DNA of 64,000 bases from Toxorhynchites rutilus septentrionalis (taxonomy: Eukaryota > Arthropoda > Insecta > Diptera > Culicidae), in assembly GCF_029784135.1 (NCBI RefSeq), contig NC_073746.1, forward strand, positions 67,644,763-67,708,762, read 5' to 3'. The notes below the pieces were generated by a model. It had not been told where the DNA came from. It saw only the letters and a program-made list of their open reading frames with translations, and did no database searches. A program made the position numbers and the translations under genes. This document shows positions 33,640 through 46,902 of this stretch, in pieces (positions within the stretch are counted from its first letter, which is position 1; every line of letters starts with the position of its first letter).

Positions 33640-34146
33640 CATGTATTCCATGCAACGGAGAAACATGATTTTTTTTTCTCCATTCAAGTTTCCATTTCAT
33701 GTATTTCCGGGCGAAAATGAGATGGTTCTGCTTATGGGTGGCGGTCAGTTTCGGCTTCCCTTGAGGTTTTTTCCACATGATGTTTGGTGACTCATTCAAG
33801 ATGCGCGCAATATGCCTCTTCGTTATTGGAACAGCCGATTCTGCCTTAATGTATGAGCAGGACATCGTTTGCTGGTTGCTTCGTGTCTTATTCAACCTTT
33901 AAGACGCAAAGTAACTTTGGTGTTCCCATTTGTTGGTCGTTATATCCCATATTTATGGCACTATTTAAAGAAATTCCGTGTCACTTTCTCAGATAGACCA
34001 ATTTTTGTTACGATCGAGCGATTAGAAAACTTTTGTTCACTGAATATCTTTATTATTTTCCGCCCCTCTTCCGTCAATAGAATACCTTTCGCCATTCCTT
34101 TAAATTCTACGTAAATCACTAATCTGACCAACTTCTTACGTTGCAC
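33640..34146 (-). pseudogene. Tc1-like transposase relic (5' part)
   Basis: On the minus strand, KGILLTEEGRKIIKIFSEQ with NRSIVTKIGLSEKVTRNFFK corresponds to the first HTH of Tc1-like transposases. A second frame reads ITKRHIARILNESPNIMWKK then THKQNHLIFARKYMKWKLEW, the typical region before the first catalytic Asp. The frames are separated by disruptions and the sequence ends before the catalytic domain. Confidence 0.75.
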
Positions 34147-34307
34147 ATCTAATATTTATCTTGTAAATTGAACATTCCCAAGTATTTTTTCGAAAAACAC
34201 AAATAAAGGCTTGGTGATTATGCGAAAACATGATTTTTATGCCCTGCGGCTAAACGTATGTCTCGGGAAAAAACAACGTTTGAATGTTTATATCCACCGA
34301 TGCCGCC

Positions 34308-34311
<4 letters not shown>

Positions 34312-34378
<67 letters not shown>
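34312..34378. repeat. (TG)n microsatellite
   Basis: About 33 uninterrupted TG dinucleotides. The Cys-Val frames across it are not genes. Confidence 0.97.
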
Positions 34379-34379
<1 letters not shown>

Positions 34380-34959
34380 TTGTTACGCACGTCCTTTCAA
34401 TAAAAGTGACTTAAATATACTATCACTACAGCAAATAAGTGTACCGATAAAAAGAACATTCCTAATTGTTTTGTAAGTGTTTTAAGTTTTTTTTTCAAGT
34501 ACGGCTAAACGAATGTCTATCACTGTGTGCTGCTACGATTATATTGTTTTTGTTTCAAAGATGACAAAACTTGGTGGTGGATGAAGTTGTAAAACATTAT
34601 AACTGTCATCCATCTTACTTCCGCTTTTATTCTTTTTAGTACATTAATAAAAATCACGAATTTCACTCCACTGTGTCCACACTAGATAATGGTCCAGGAG
34701 ATGCATTCAAGTGGAAATTAGCATTTAGAGTTCGACAGAATAACTGTCTAGACAAAAACTGTTTCAACAAAAAAAACAAAGTTTCATGTTATCGAAAATA
34801 GGGTGACCAAAATTGTGAATGAAATACAAAATATAACTTTCTTATCTTTATGGATAGATGTAAACATAGTTTGACAATGTTGTAGTCCCAGTTATGTGAA
34901 AGTTTTTTTCTCTATCTCTTGAAATAATCGATATAGCGATTTTTTCTAGGTTGCGTTTA

Positions 34960-36560
34960 AGGAAGCCGTAAGAGCACATTTAAATATGAATTAGAGAAGT
35001 ACTGAATCTCTAAATCCCAAAAATTTTTTTTTCAGAATTAAAATATTTTTTTAGTACTAAAATTTTTGATGAAATTTTTTTTTGATAATTTTTCTTGATA
35101 CACCGTGGTAAGATGTACATTCGTTCGTTCGTTTTTCACTATAGATCCTACGTCAAACCACATAGGGGTTCAAATAAACCACCAAAATTTCTTATTTAAT
35201 ATCCTTTACAATATTTGCTATACAGCTAGTGATTTGGTTTGGGGGCACTTTTTACTCCCTTAGCTAACCACCCTTTGGATATAAAAAATAATATTTTAGA
35301 TACCGCGCAACACTGAAAAAAATCTCAAACAAATCACACATATCTAGAAAAGCCGCAGAAACGCATTTAAATATGAATTAGAGTAGTACTGAATCTCTAA
35401 ATCTCAAAAAAAAATTTTCAAAATTTCAATATTTTTTTTGGTATTAAAATTGTTGATGAAATTTTTTTTTGATAATTTTTCTTGATACACCGTAGTAAGA
35501 TACACATTCAGTATTTTTTTAAAATTTTTATCTCGGATCTTTTTTTTTTCACCATGAAAAAGAAATGTTTTTTGCTCTAACTTTTGAATTTCAGATTTCA
35601 CATACAAACTGTCTTCTAAAGACTTTAAGTACATACTAATACAAACATTTTGCGATGCAGAACTCGTCAATATCTCAACTTCACTCAAAGTTATTGATAT
35701 TTCTTCCCAAAAAGAAACCTCAAAAAGAAACCAATTGCTTGCCGTGCTTTCTGGAGCAAATATGAAAAATGTTTGTTGATGGAATTTGAAAGAACAAAGG
35801 GCCTGACCGGGTAAGGGAGTAAAAAGTGCCCCCAAACCAAATCACTAGCTGTATGGCAAATATTGTAAAGGATATTAAATAAGAAATTTTGGTGGTTTGT
35901 TTAGAACCCCTATGTGTTTGACGAGGGATCTATAGTGAAAAACGTACTTTTTCGTTTATTTCACGCCATCCTCAAAAGATCCGAGATAAAAATTTGAAAA
36001 AAATACTGAATGTGTATCTTACTACGGTGTATCAAGAAAAATTATCAAAAAAAAATTTCATCAACAATTTTAATACCAAAAAAAATATTGAAATTTTGAA
36101 ATTTTTTTTTTGAGATTTAGAGATTCAGTACTACTCTAATTCATATTTAAATGTGTTTCTGCGGCTTTTCTAGATATGTGTGATTTGTTTGAGATTTTTT
36201 TCAGTGTTGCGCGGTATCTAAAATATTATTTTTTATATCCAAAGGGTGGTTAGCTAAGGGAGTAAAAAGTGCCCCCAAACCAAATCACTAGCTGTATAGC
36301 AAATATTGTAAAGGATATTAAATAAGAAATTTTGGTGATTTATTTGAACCCCTATGTGGTTTGACGTAGGATCTATAGTGAAAAACGAACGAACGAATGT
36401 ACATCTTACCACGGTGTATCAAGAAAAAATATCAAAAAAAATTTCATCAAAAATTTTAGTACTAAAAAAATATTTAAATTCTGAAATTTTTTTTTTTGGG
36501 ATTTAGAGATTCAGTACTTCTCTAATTCATATTTAAATGTGCTCTTACGGCTTTTCTAGA
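34960..36560. repeat. Near-perfect inner palindrome, arms about 0.6 kb
   Basis: Left blocks from AGCCGTAAGAGCACATTTAA (34,964) through CGGATC (35,535) reappear inverted from 35,980 to 36,555, with very few mismatches by eye. The centre is near 35,758. The spacer of about 430 bases is not symmetric and contains an extra inverted copy of the GGGGGCAC module. Confidence 0.9.
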
Positions 36561-36744
36561 TTGATAAATATCTTCAAAATGGTTTTTTTTTCAAATATCT
36601 AATAATAAAAATAAAATTAAAAAAATACACAGTACAAAAAAATGTTATAGATTTTCTGGCATTTCGAAATTTTGAAAAAAAAATATAACTTTGAGACCCA
36701 CTCCTGCTCAAATTTTTATTTAAATGCGTTCGTGTCTTTTTTCT

Positions 36745-37320
36745 ACATGTGGCTTAATTTTTCCTGAATTTTTAAGAGCATTGTGTGACACAAAAATAAT
36801 TTTCTTCATCGTCTGCATTATTATTTTATTTTCTTGAAATCGATTATTTTATTGTATTCGTGGTTTTCAATTGAAAGATTAAAATGAAAAAAAACCAATC
36901 GGATTTGTGGTCTCAAAGTTATATTTTTTTTTCAAAATTTCGAAATGCCAGAAAATCTATAACATTTTTTTGTACTGTGTATTATTTTTTTATTATTTTA
37001 TTTTTATTATTAGATATTTTAAAAAAAACAGCTACATGTGGCGTAATTTTTCCTGAATTTTTAGGAGCATTGTGTGACACAAAAATAATTTTCTTCATCG
37101 TCTGCATTATTATTTTTATTTTTTTTGAAATCGATTATTTTATTGTATTCGTGGTTTTCAATTGAAAGATTAAAATAAAATAAACAAATCGGATTTGTGG
37201 TCTCAAAGTTATATTTTTTTTTCAAAATTTCGAAATGCCAGAAAATCTGTAACATTTTTTTGTACTGTGTATTATTTTTTTTATTATTTTATTTTTATTA
37301 TTAGATATTTGAAAAAAAAA
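36745..37320 (+). repeat. 287-bp direct tandem repeat
   Basis: ACATGTGGCxTAATTTTTCC and the following CGATTATTTTATTGTATTCG block occur at about 36,745 and again at about 37,032, with matching sequence between. A short inverted version of the unit's end lies at 36,565-36,710. Confidence 0.8.
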
Positions 37321-38649
37321 ACAGCTTGAAGATATTTATCAATTTAGGAAAGCCGCAAGAGCACATTTAAATTTGAATTAGAGTAGTACTGAATCTCTAA
37401 ATCCCAAAAAAAAAAATTTCAAGATTTAAATATATTTTTTAGTACTAAAATATTTGATGAAATATTTTTTTGATAATTTTTCTTGATACACCGTGGTAAG
37501 ATGCACATTCAGTATTTTTTTCAAATTTTTATCTCGGATCTATTGAGGATGGCGTGAAATAAACGAAAAAGTTCGTTTTTCACTATAGATCCTACGTCAA
37601 ACACATAGGGGTTCAAATAAACCACCAAAATTTCTTATTTAATATCCTTTACAATATTTGCCATACAGCTAGTGATTTGGTTTGGGGGCACTTTTTACTC
37701 CCTTACCTAACCACTCTTTGGAAATATAAAAAAAATATTTTTTGATACCGCGCAACACTGAAAAAAATCACACATATCTAGAAAAGCCGTAGAAACACAT
37801 TAAAATATGAATTAGAGTAGTACTGAATCTCTAAATCCCAAAAAAAAAAATTTCAAGATTTCAATATTTTTTAGTACTAAAATTTTTGATGAAATTTTTT
37901 TTTTGATACACCATAGTAAGATGCACATTCAGTATTTTTTTTCAAATTGTTATCTCGGATCTTTTGAGGATGGCGTGAAATAAACGAAAAAGTACGTTTT
38001 TCACTATAGATCCTACGTCAAACCACATAGGGGTTCAAATAAACCACCAAAATTTCTTATTTAATATCCTTTACAATATTTGCCATACAGCTAGTAATTT
38101 GGTTTGGGGGCACTTTTTACTCCCTTACCCGGCCAGGCCCTTTCACTCTATATAATATGTGATTTTCAAAGATAAGTTATTTTTTGTATTTGAGTAAATT
38201 GAAATGGAAATCATGAGTTTTTGGGTGAAACGCAAAATGTTTGTATTAGTAAGCTCTAAAAGTCTTTCGAAGACAGTTCGTATTTAAAATTTTAAATATA
38301 AAAGTTAGAGCGAAAAAACAGTTTTTTTCATGATTACCCTAACTCAACTTAGAAAAAAGGCACTATATCTGTTGAATCAAGAGATAGAAAAAAAACTTCT
38401 ACAAGGATACTACAAATAACTGGGACTACAACAGTGTCAAACTATCTTTACCTCTATCTATAAAGGTAAGAAAGTTAAATTTTTTTGTTATTTCATCGAC
38501 AATTTTGGCCTATTTTTGATAACATAAAAATGAACGCTCTATTATGTATTTTTCGACTAACTTTGTCGAGGACAGTTTTTGTCTAGAGCATAACTCTCGA
38601 GCTCTAAATGCTAATTTCCACTCAAATGCATCTCTTGGACCATTGTGCA

Positions 38650-40555
38650 CTGTTAATTGACGTGATTTTGGCACGTCAGAAGTAAAAGAGATAATACAGC
38701 TGCCACATTTTCATCTTCATCAGAGCCTATTTTCATAAGACTTCGTAAGGAAATTTTAAAAATATATAAAATATTTCGAATTCCAAAATTTAAAGCGCAT
38801 TGATTGTATATTACAGTAAAGCAATCACTATAGAAAACCACATTTTCCGTTATCAGGGTCAGCATCCGAGCCGTGCCATTCTTCGTGCCACCTAAACACC
38901 ATCTGATGATCAATTAAATTGATTAATGAATCTGGCAGCGCAACCGAACTGCGCGATCCGTGCAATTCAACCGTCATCCCTATTCTGGCTCCGAATTGCA
39001 GCAGCAGCAGCAGTGCTTTGTCGCCGGTGTTGAAAACATCATTAGCATCACCCCGTTGTTGCATTTTCCCAGAGACAGGAAAATGCTCTTTGACATGCTC
39101 TTTGTTTTGCGAGGCCCAATCGTTTCCCCTGGAATCCGATTATGATTAATGAGGGATCAATCGTTGCCCCGTGCGTTGTATGTTATTCGGGAGATTCGCA
39201 GCTCGTCTTCAATTTATGGTGACATGTGTTCATCCCATCATCACCTCCGGATGGGAAGTACACAAATCCGCGTGCCGATTACCGTAAATATTTTGGATAA
39301 TTATTGAAATTTCACGCTCATTCATTAAGGCAGCAGTAATCGTGATAAATGATTGACGTCGCAAAAAAAACAGCCGAAAGGTTGCGGTTGTCACGATGCG
39401 GTTTTCCTCGACTTTTCGCCGCCCAGAGAGAGAGAGAGCGACTGCGGAAGGATTGCGTAATTCGTACCGACGTTAATTTATTTTTATGTTCATTTTTTCC
39501 GCTTCTCTCATTTACTTCGTCTTTATGGACGATGTGGACGCCTTGGGGCAAAAAAATGCTCCCGGCACGCGACAGATGCGATGATGCGATGGCGTGAGTG
39601 ATAAAATTTTAAACCATTGGAAAAGGTGCATCGCGAAAGAAAAGAGCATGACTGAGCGAGAAGAATAGCGATGTAATTCCGAGCTGCGATCATCGAGCCG
39701 TACTTAAGGAACTTGTTAGCGTAATGGAGAAGTTAATTGGATTGAAATGTCTCGGCACTTGTGCAGAAAACAAAAACAAGTTCCACTTATCGAGTAAGCT
39801 TCTTCGAGAATAGCTGTAACGAGGAACCCTTATAACTACGCAGTTTTGCGAATAGCAGAACCAAGATTTTTTTTCAAAAATAATAGATAGCATACTGATG
39901 AGTGGTGCAATACGTAACATAATATTCATAAGCTCCTTCCGAAGCATCGAAGCGCCATTTGTTATATTCATACCTCGAAAACGAATTTCTCAGAACTTTT
40001 CAGAGATTTGATTTTTCTTCCTCTCTCTGTCATTGGTCGCCAACTCTTTCTCTCCCCGGCGCCAGCACGACATAATATGCTATGCAAACAAGGACACCGA
40101 TGACATCATCGTGTCTTTGGAAGGATATTGATTATCCGTCATGTCCGTATGCATGTCCTTGTAACGATTTCGTTGCATTTCCGCGATGAAAACTCAAGAC
40201 ACTCGGGTCTATTTACGGCAGACTTGATGAAACCTAAATCGTAACGCTCACCCCTCCGGTATTGGTGACCACCCCGATGGCGCGCATTTCGTAGGCGATT
40301 ATATTTATAGAGTTCCCTCTAATCCCTATCGATGATGGCAGTCGTCGTCTGCCATAGTGAAGATAATTTGAAGGCTTTAGTTGCTGTGGGAATGACGATA
40401 ATAAATTAGGTGTGCAGGTCTGTTTCGATTTATGAGACTCCGTCAGCGTTTGCCAACAGCACGTGCGAAACTGCAACGCAATTAGTTGCCTGTGCTGCGA
40501 TAATCCTGATTTATTGTCCTAGGAGGGAGTGTTATATTCGAAATTAAAAAATATA
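38650..40555. other. Intergenic, apparently single-copy DNA
   Basis: CpG-richer unique sequence with short frames on both strands and no recognisable protein. A CAG triplet run of five occurs near 38,999. No feature can be called. Confidence 0.4.
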
Positions 40556-41200
40556 TATATTCGAGCTGAGACATTCCACCAATCAACACGAAACCATTTT
40601 AATTTCATATTTTTGATTTAGCTGAAACTTTGGCAACTTGTTCGGTATCAGATACGATGCCATCCTGGGCAAACGAAAAATTAAAATTTCAAATTAAAAA
40701 ACTATACAACTTCGAAACTTCGATATAACGTACATTTCACTTTTAAAATTGTACGTTGTATCGAATTATACGTTATATCGTTATATCGAAAAATCCAACT
40801 AGAAAGTGAAGCCAACCTTTCTCATGATGTTTCCCTTCATACTGTTGATTGAAGGTAAATATATGAAATGACCGCTTACTTGTTAGAAAAAACTTTTTTC
40901 CTGTTACAGTGCCCTTCTTCCAATGTTTGGGAGATTTGTTGGTAGTTGTTTGGCTTATCCATATGATTTTCGTTTAGAATTTATAAAAAAATGGTTTATA
41001 AAAAAATAAATTTTCAATTTCTAAAATATTTTTTTTTCACTGTAATTTCTATAATTTTTTTGTATATTTCTATGAAAAATTATTTTATTTCCTATAGTTC
41101 ACTCTCTGACTAAGAACTACAGAACTTAGGTCAGACAATGAAATATAGAAAATTGTTCAAGCTTTCGTTAAAAATAGCAAACAAATTTTCAAAAAAACAA

Positions 41201-42490
41201 ACGAAATACGAAATACGAAATAATAAATACGAAATACGAAATACGAAATACGAAATACGAAATACGAAATACGAAATACGAAATACGAAATACGAAATAC
41301 GAAATACGAAATACGAAATACGAAATACGAAATACGAAATACGAAATACGAAATACGAAATACGAAATACGAAATACGAAATACGAAATACGAAATACGA
41401 AATACGAAATACGAAATACGAAATACGAAATACGAAATACGAAATACGAAATACGAAATACGAAATACGAAATACGAAATACGAAATACGAAATACGAAA
41501 TACGAAATACGAAATACGAAATACGAAATACGAAATACGAAATACGAAATACGAAATACGAAATACGAAATACGAAATACGAAATACGAAATACGAAATA
41601 CGAAATACGAAATACGAAATACGAAATACGAAATACGAAATACGAAATACGAAATACGAAATACGAAATACGAAATACGAAATACGAAATACGAAATACG
41701 AAATACGAAATACGAAATACGAAATACGAAATACGAAATACGAAATACGAAATACGAAATACGAAATACGAAATACGAAATACGAAATACGAAATACGAA
41801 ATACGAAATACGAAATACGAAATACGAAATACGAAATACGAAATACGAAATACGAAATACGAAATACGAAATACGAAATACGAAATACGAAATACGAAAT
41901 ACGAAATACGAAATACGAAATACGAAATACGAAATACGAAATACGAAATACGAAATACGAAATACGAAATACGAAATACGAAATACGAAATACGAAATAC
42001 GAAATACGAAATACGAAATACGAAATACGAAATACGAAATACGAAATACGAAATACGAAATACGAAATACGAAATACGAAATACGAAATACGAAATACGA
42101 AATACGAAATACGGAATACGAAATACGAAATACGAAATACGAAATACGAAATACGAAATACGAAATATGAAATACGAAATACGAAATACGACATACGAAA
42201 TGCGAAATGCGAAATGCGAAATACGAAATATGAAATACGAAATAATAAATACGAAATGCGAAATACGAAATATGAAATACGAAATAATAAATACGAAATA
42301 CGAAATACGAAATACGAAATACGAAATACGAAATACGAAATACGAAATACGAAATACGAAATACGAAATACGAAATACGAAATACGAAATACGAAATACG
42401 AAATACGAAATACGAAATACGAAATACGAAATACGAAATACGAAATACGAAATACGAAATACGAAATACGAAATATGAAATACGAAATAT
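41201..42490. repeat. Heptanucleotide array (AAATACG)n, about 184 units
   Basis: Almost perfect 7-base repeats for 1.29 kb. Because 7 is not a multiple of 3 and no phase creates stops, frames stay open on both strands for about 450 codons (repeating KYEIRNT on plus, YFVFRIS on minus). These are not credible genes. A variant block at 42,166-42,296 with AAATATG, AAATGCG and AAATAAT units is itself partly duplicated. Confidence 0.97.
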
Positions 42491-42832
42491 GAAAAAAAAA
42501 TACGAACAAGTTTCACAGTTTTCTTGACAATTCAAATTACACTGGAAGAAAAATATTTTGAAAATTGAAAGTATTTTTTCTCAAAAATGTTTTTTTCAAT
42601 TCATAAAGAATTATTATAATTCCTAACAAGTCATCGAAAGATGGGCACTTTTACAGTTTTTCCAACATCAACTTTTTCATGTTTTTTTTTTTTTGAAAAA
42701 ATAACAAACTAATCCTGATTTTGTTTGAAGTCAAGATAGCGATAAAATGTGTTTGACAAAGTTTTAGATCTCTTCAAAACATGAACTTTTGTCGAAGACG
42801 CCAACTTTCTATCTTTTATAGTTTCTGGAATA

Positions 42833-43176
42833 CAGTGGAACCCCGATTATCCGCGGAATAGTCTGGCTAGCTCACCGCGAATAACGAAAATCGCGGATAA
42901 CGCAATAAAGGACTAAAAATGAGTTCCAAACACGAAGAAAAAGAAATTTCATCATGAGAACTATGTTTTATCAACACATAAATTATCAAACTATCCATCT
43001 AGAAGGTCGTCTAGACCAGTAGTCAGATAAAGTAAAAGCAGTGATCAAAACAAATGTGCATGAGTCTATCACTCACTGACAAATTCCGGGGAGGCCTATG
43101 GACTTACTATGGAACTCGCTGTCGCGCATAATCCGCACCGCGGGTCATCCGCTCGCGGATAATCGAGTTTCCACTG
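42833..43176. mobile_element. pogo-like MITE, 344 bp, TA-flanked
   Basis: Ends CAGTGGAACCCCGATTATCC and the complement of GGATAATCGAGTTTCCACTG, flanked by TA on both sides. CAGT-starting ends with a CGATTATCCGCG motif are typical of the pogo/Tigger branch. Related empty sequence (family A arm near 13,725: TTTTTGGAATATAAATC) lacks the insert at the same place. No transposase. Confidence 0.88.
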
Positions 43177-45169
43177 TATGTCATTTTTGTATGGAGACTC
43201 CTGAGAAAATAAAGTTTTACTCGTCAAATTTTTGTGTGCAAATTCTCGCGTTTGACATGTACCTGACGCGTTTATAAATAGGAAAAAGTTTGCAAAAAAT
43301 GTCATTCGCGATAATCAACACACTAGAATGTTTCGATTTGAACATTCATAGTAATTTTTCAAAGAAAACATGAGAAAGTTTTTGTTAGGAATAGTTTTTC
43401 CATGTTTTTCCATACAGCGGAAGAAGGGCACAGCTTCTTCCGCTGTATGGATAACTTGTTTTGGTATGTTAAGCAATTCATAAATTTTTTGTTCCAATTG
43501 AAAATATAACACATTTTTGAGAAAAAATAATTTTAATTTTCAAAAAATAAATATTGCACTGATTTTGGTTTAATTCGTTTGATATTTTTGATTGAAAATA
43601 GAAATAATTTGCTACATTTCATTCTTTAACCAATATTTTGTATGTGTTATAGTTTTTGAAATGAGGTTTTTTGAAAAAAAAAAAGTTGAAAAGACTTGCA
43701 AAATATTGGTTAACCCATTTTATGCCAAGCGTTCGAAAATCAAACTTATCATATGGTAAGGTTTTGGCATCAAATGATAGCTTATTTTCTTAGCTACCAC
43801 TAACTATGAATATCGTTCAAATCTGTACAACTGTGTTGGACAAAAAAATCGTTTTTAAAACAACTATGTGCGGAAAGTACATAAGCTAACATAAACTTAC
43901 AAAAACCAAAGCCTAATAAGATGCAAAAATATGTAAACATTACTGTGATGTGATGTAGGAAAAAAACCATTCTACTGAACCTCCTGCAGGATGTAAAATG
44001 TAGGGTTTGGCCAATGTTCGAATTTTCGCGAATTTTCGATTTTTTGTCATTTTTCGGAAAACTGAAGAGCGGAAAAAAATAATTCTTGATGATTGGGGTT
44101 GCTGTCGCACCAATAACCAAAACCAATGGCTTTCGTTCGAAAAAAAATTCCAGCTTGGTCGTTAATGGGTTGAAGAACGAAATGTAGGGAAGAACTTTGG
44201 TTTTCAATCAAAAATATCAAACAATCTCTAAAAAAATTTAAATCATCGCGATTGACATATTCTGCAAAACATTTTATATTGAGCAATTCCAAATGAAATC
44301 GCCCTAAAAATGCAGATTTTAAAAACATGTATTTTTGATTCGAATGAAAGTTGCCAACTAAAACGAAATACAAACTTTCATTCGAATAAAAAATACTCAT
44401 GTTTGGTAATTTGTCGATTTAATTTGGAATTGCTGTATTTAGAAAAAGGTCAAGAACATGTCAAACGCAAGACTTAACGCACAACAATTTTACGAATAAA
44501 ACATTACTTTTTCAGGAGTTTCCACACATAAATGCCATATACTACAGAAAATATAAAGAATAAAAATAGTTGACGTCTTCGGCAAAAGCTTATTATTTTA
44601 ATAAAATCTAAAACTTTGTCGAATACATTATATCGCGATCTAAACTTTAAACAAAATTAGGATTAGTTGTAATTCTTTCAAAGAGAACATGAAAATGTTG
44701 TTGTTAGAAAAGAAATATCCTGTAAATGTGTCCATCTTGAGATGAATGGGTGATTTGTTGGGAATTGTAAGGTTGATTAAAGATTGAATTATTTCCTATA
44801 TTTTATTCTCTGACTAAAATTTTGTGGTCTTGAAGTTTGTAAGTTAATTTTTATAGAAAAAAGTTTAGAAGAATTGAATTTTTGAAAATTAAAATTCGTT
44901 TTTCTCAAAAACATTTTTTTAAATTCTGAACGAAAATAATATGAAAAGTCCATACAACTACCAACAAGTCTCCTCTACACTGTTGCTTTTGGTAATTTTT
45001 TTGAGAATAGAAAAAATAGGTTTATGAGAAAAATGAATTTCGTTTTTTAAAAATATGTATTTTTTCCAGTGTAATTTTCTTTCAAAGTGTATTTTTTATG
45101 AAAATTTAAATAGTTTTCTACCTTTTTTTCTTTGACCGAAATTTATAATTTTATAGTTTTATAGTATTA

Positions 45170-46902
45170 CTAGCTGACCCGACAAACATTGCTTGATTCC
45201 TTCTCGAGTTATGCAGAAATTTGTGTTTTATTTGTATGGCAGCCCCCTTTCCCTTAGAAAGGAGATAGGTGTGTCGAACCATAATGGAAACATTTATTGC
45301 TCCCTAAAACCTTCACATGCCAAATTTGGTTCCATTTGCTTGATTAGTTCTCGAGTTATGCAAACTAATCACCCCACTCCCTCCTTTAGAGAGAAGGGAG
45401 GAGTGTCGAATGAAACTGTAGAACACATGCGAATTGAATTTTTCGAATTTTCCCATTTTCTTTCAAAATCTTCCGAAATTTTCAATTGTCATGTTTGGTT
45501 GGAATATTTGCATTATTTTTATGAAACCCCCACTCCTTTCCGAAATGGAAGGGATGTCATATTATCACAGAAACATTTCTCGTACCCAAGAACCCTCACA
45601 TCCCAAATTTGGCTCCATCTGCTTGATAGCTCTCAAGTTATGCAGAAGTTTGTGTTTCATTTGTATGGAAGCCCTCATGCCCTTAGAGAGGAGGTAGGTG
45701 TGTCGAACCACAATAGAAACATTTATTGCTCCCTAAAACCTCCACATGCCAAGTTTGGATCCTTTTGATTAGTTCTTGAATTATGCAAAAATGTATGCTT
45801 CATTTGTATGGCAGTCCACCCCCCTCAGTGAGAGGGAAGGAGTTATGTCTAGTCTATTCAGAAACGTTTCGTGACCCCTAAAACCCTCACATCCCACATT
45901 TGGCTCCATTTGCCTAGTAAATTCTCGAGTTATGCAGAAATTTGTGTTTCATTTGTATGGCAGCCTCCCCTTAGATAGGGGGGTGGAGTGTCTAACCACC
46001 ATAGAAACATTCATTGCACCCTAAAACCTCCACATGCCTAGTTTGGTTTTATTCTCTTGATTAATTCTCGAGTAATGCAGAAATTAGTGTTTCATTTGTA
46101 GGGTAGCACAAGCCCCCCACCCTCCCCTTAGAGAGGGGGGTGGAGTATCTCATCACCATAGAATCATTAATTGCATCCTAAAACCTCTACCTGTCGTTTC
46201 ATTTGCTTGATAAATTCTCGAGTTATGCGGAAATTTGTGTTTCATATGTATGCAACCCCTTTTAGAGAGGGGGGGGGGGTGTGGAGTGTCTAACCACCAT
46301 AGAAACATTCATTGCACTCTAAAACCTTCACATGCCTAATTTGGTTTCATTTGCTGGATTAATTCTCGAATTATGCAAAAAAATTTGTTTCATTTGTATG
46401 GCAGCAGGGGTGAAGTGGCTAACCACCAGAGAAACATTTATTGCACCCTTAAACCTTCATATGCCTAATCTGGTTTCATTTGCTTGATTCATTCTCGAGT
46501 AATGTAGAAATTTGTGTTTCATTTGTATGGTAGCCCCCTCTAAGAGAGGGGGAGGAGTATCTAACCACCATTGAATCATTTATTGCACCTTAAAACCTTC
46601 ACATGCCAAATTCCGTTTCATTTGCTTGATTAATTCTCGAGTTATGCAGAAATTTGTGTTTCATTTGTATGGCAGCTCCCCTTTGAGAGGGGGATGGAGT
46701 GTCTAACCACCAGAGAAACATTTATTACACCCTTAAAAATTTGCCTAATTTGGATTCATTTGCTTGATTGATTCTCGTGTAATGTAGAAATTTGTATGAG
46801 GGGGGAGGGGTCTCGAACTATCATAAGAACCAGTTTCCGAGTCCATAAGAATCAGACAGACAGACAGAAATCCATTTTTATATATATATATATATATATA
46901 GT
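45170..46902 (-). mobile_element. Non-autonomous Helitron with about 12 units
   Basis: Reads CGGGTCAGCTAG at its left (3') end followed by T in minus sense, and an AT-rich start with AAAAATGGATTTCTGTCTG at the right. The ATGCAGAAATTTGTG motif recurs about 12 times at intervals of 129-150 bases, many at 142-146, matching the 143-bp unit of the 18.6-kb Helitron in reverse. No Rep or helicase. Confidence 0.87.

Larger units (their letters stand above)
34688..38644. mobile_element. Foldback element, family C, 4 kb with nested palindromes
   Basis: Outer ends are AATGGTCCAGGAGATGCATT and the complement of AATGCATCTCTTGGACCATT. Diverged arms run inward for about 250 bases, both including AACTTTCTTAxCTTTATxGA and TAGTTTGACAxTGTTGTAGT. 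The interior holds a second, nearly perfect palindrome, a 287-bp direct repeat and further direct copies of the same 400-bp module. A GGTTTGGGGGCACTTTTTAC motif occurs five times in mixed orientation. No transposase is visible. Confidence 0.86.

Noticed and set aside
35404..35835. 143-codon minus-strand frame in the palindrome spacer
   Set aside because: Low-complexity AT-rich product that runs from the asymmetric spacer into the palindrome arm; no motif recognised.
41131..42535. Frames of about 450 codons on both strands
   Set aside because: Pure translation of the AAATACG heptamer. Open on both strands with identical 7-residue repeats, so a property of the repeat and not a gene.
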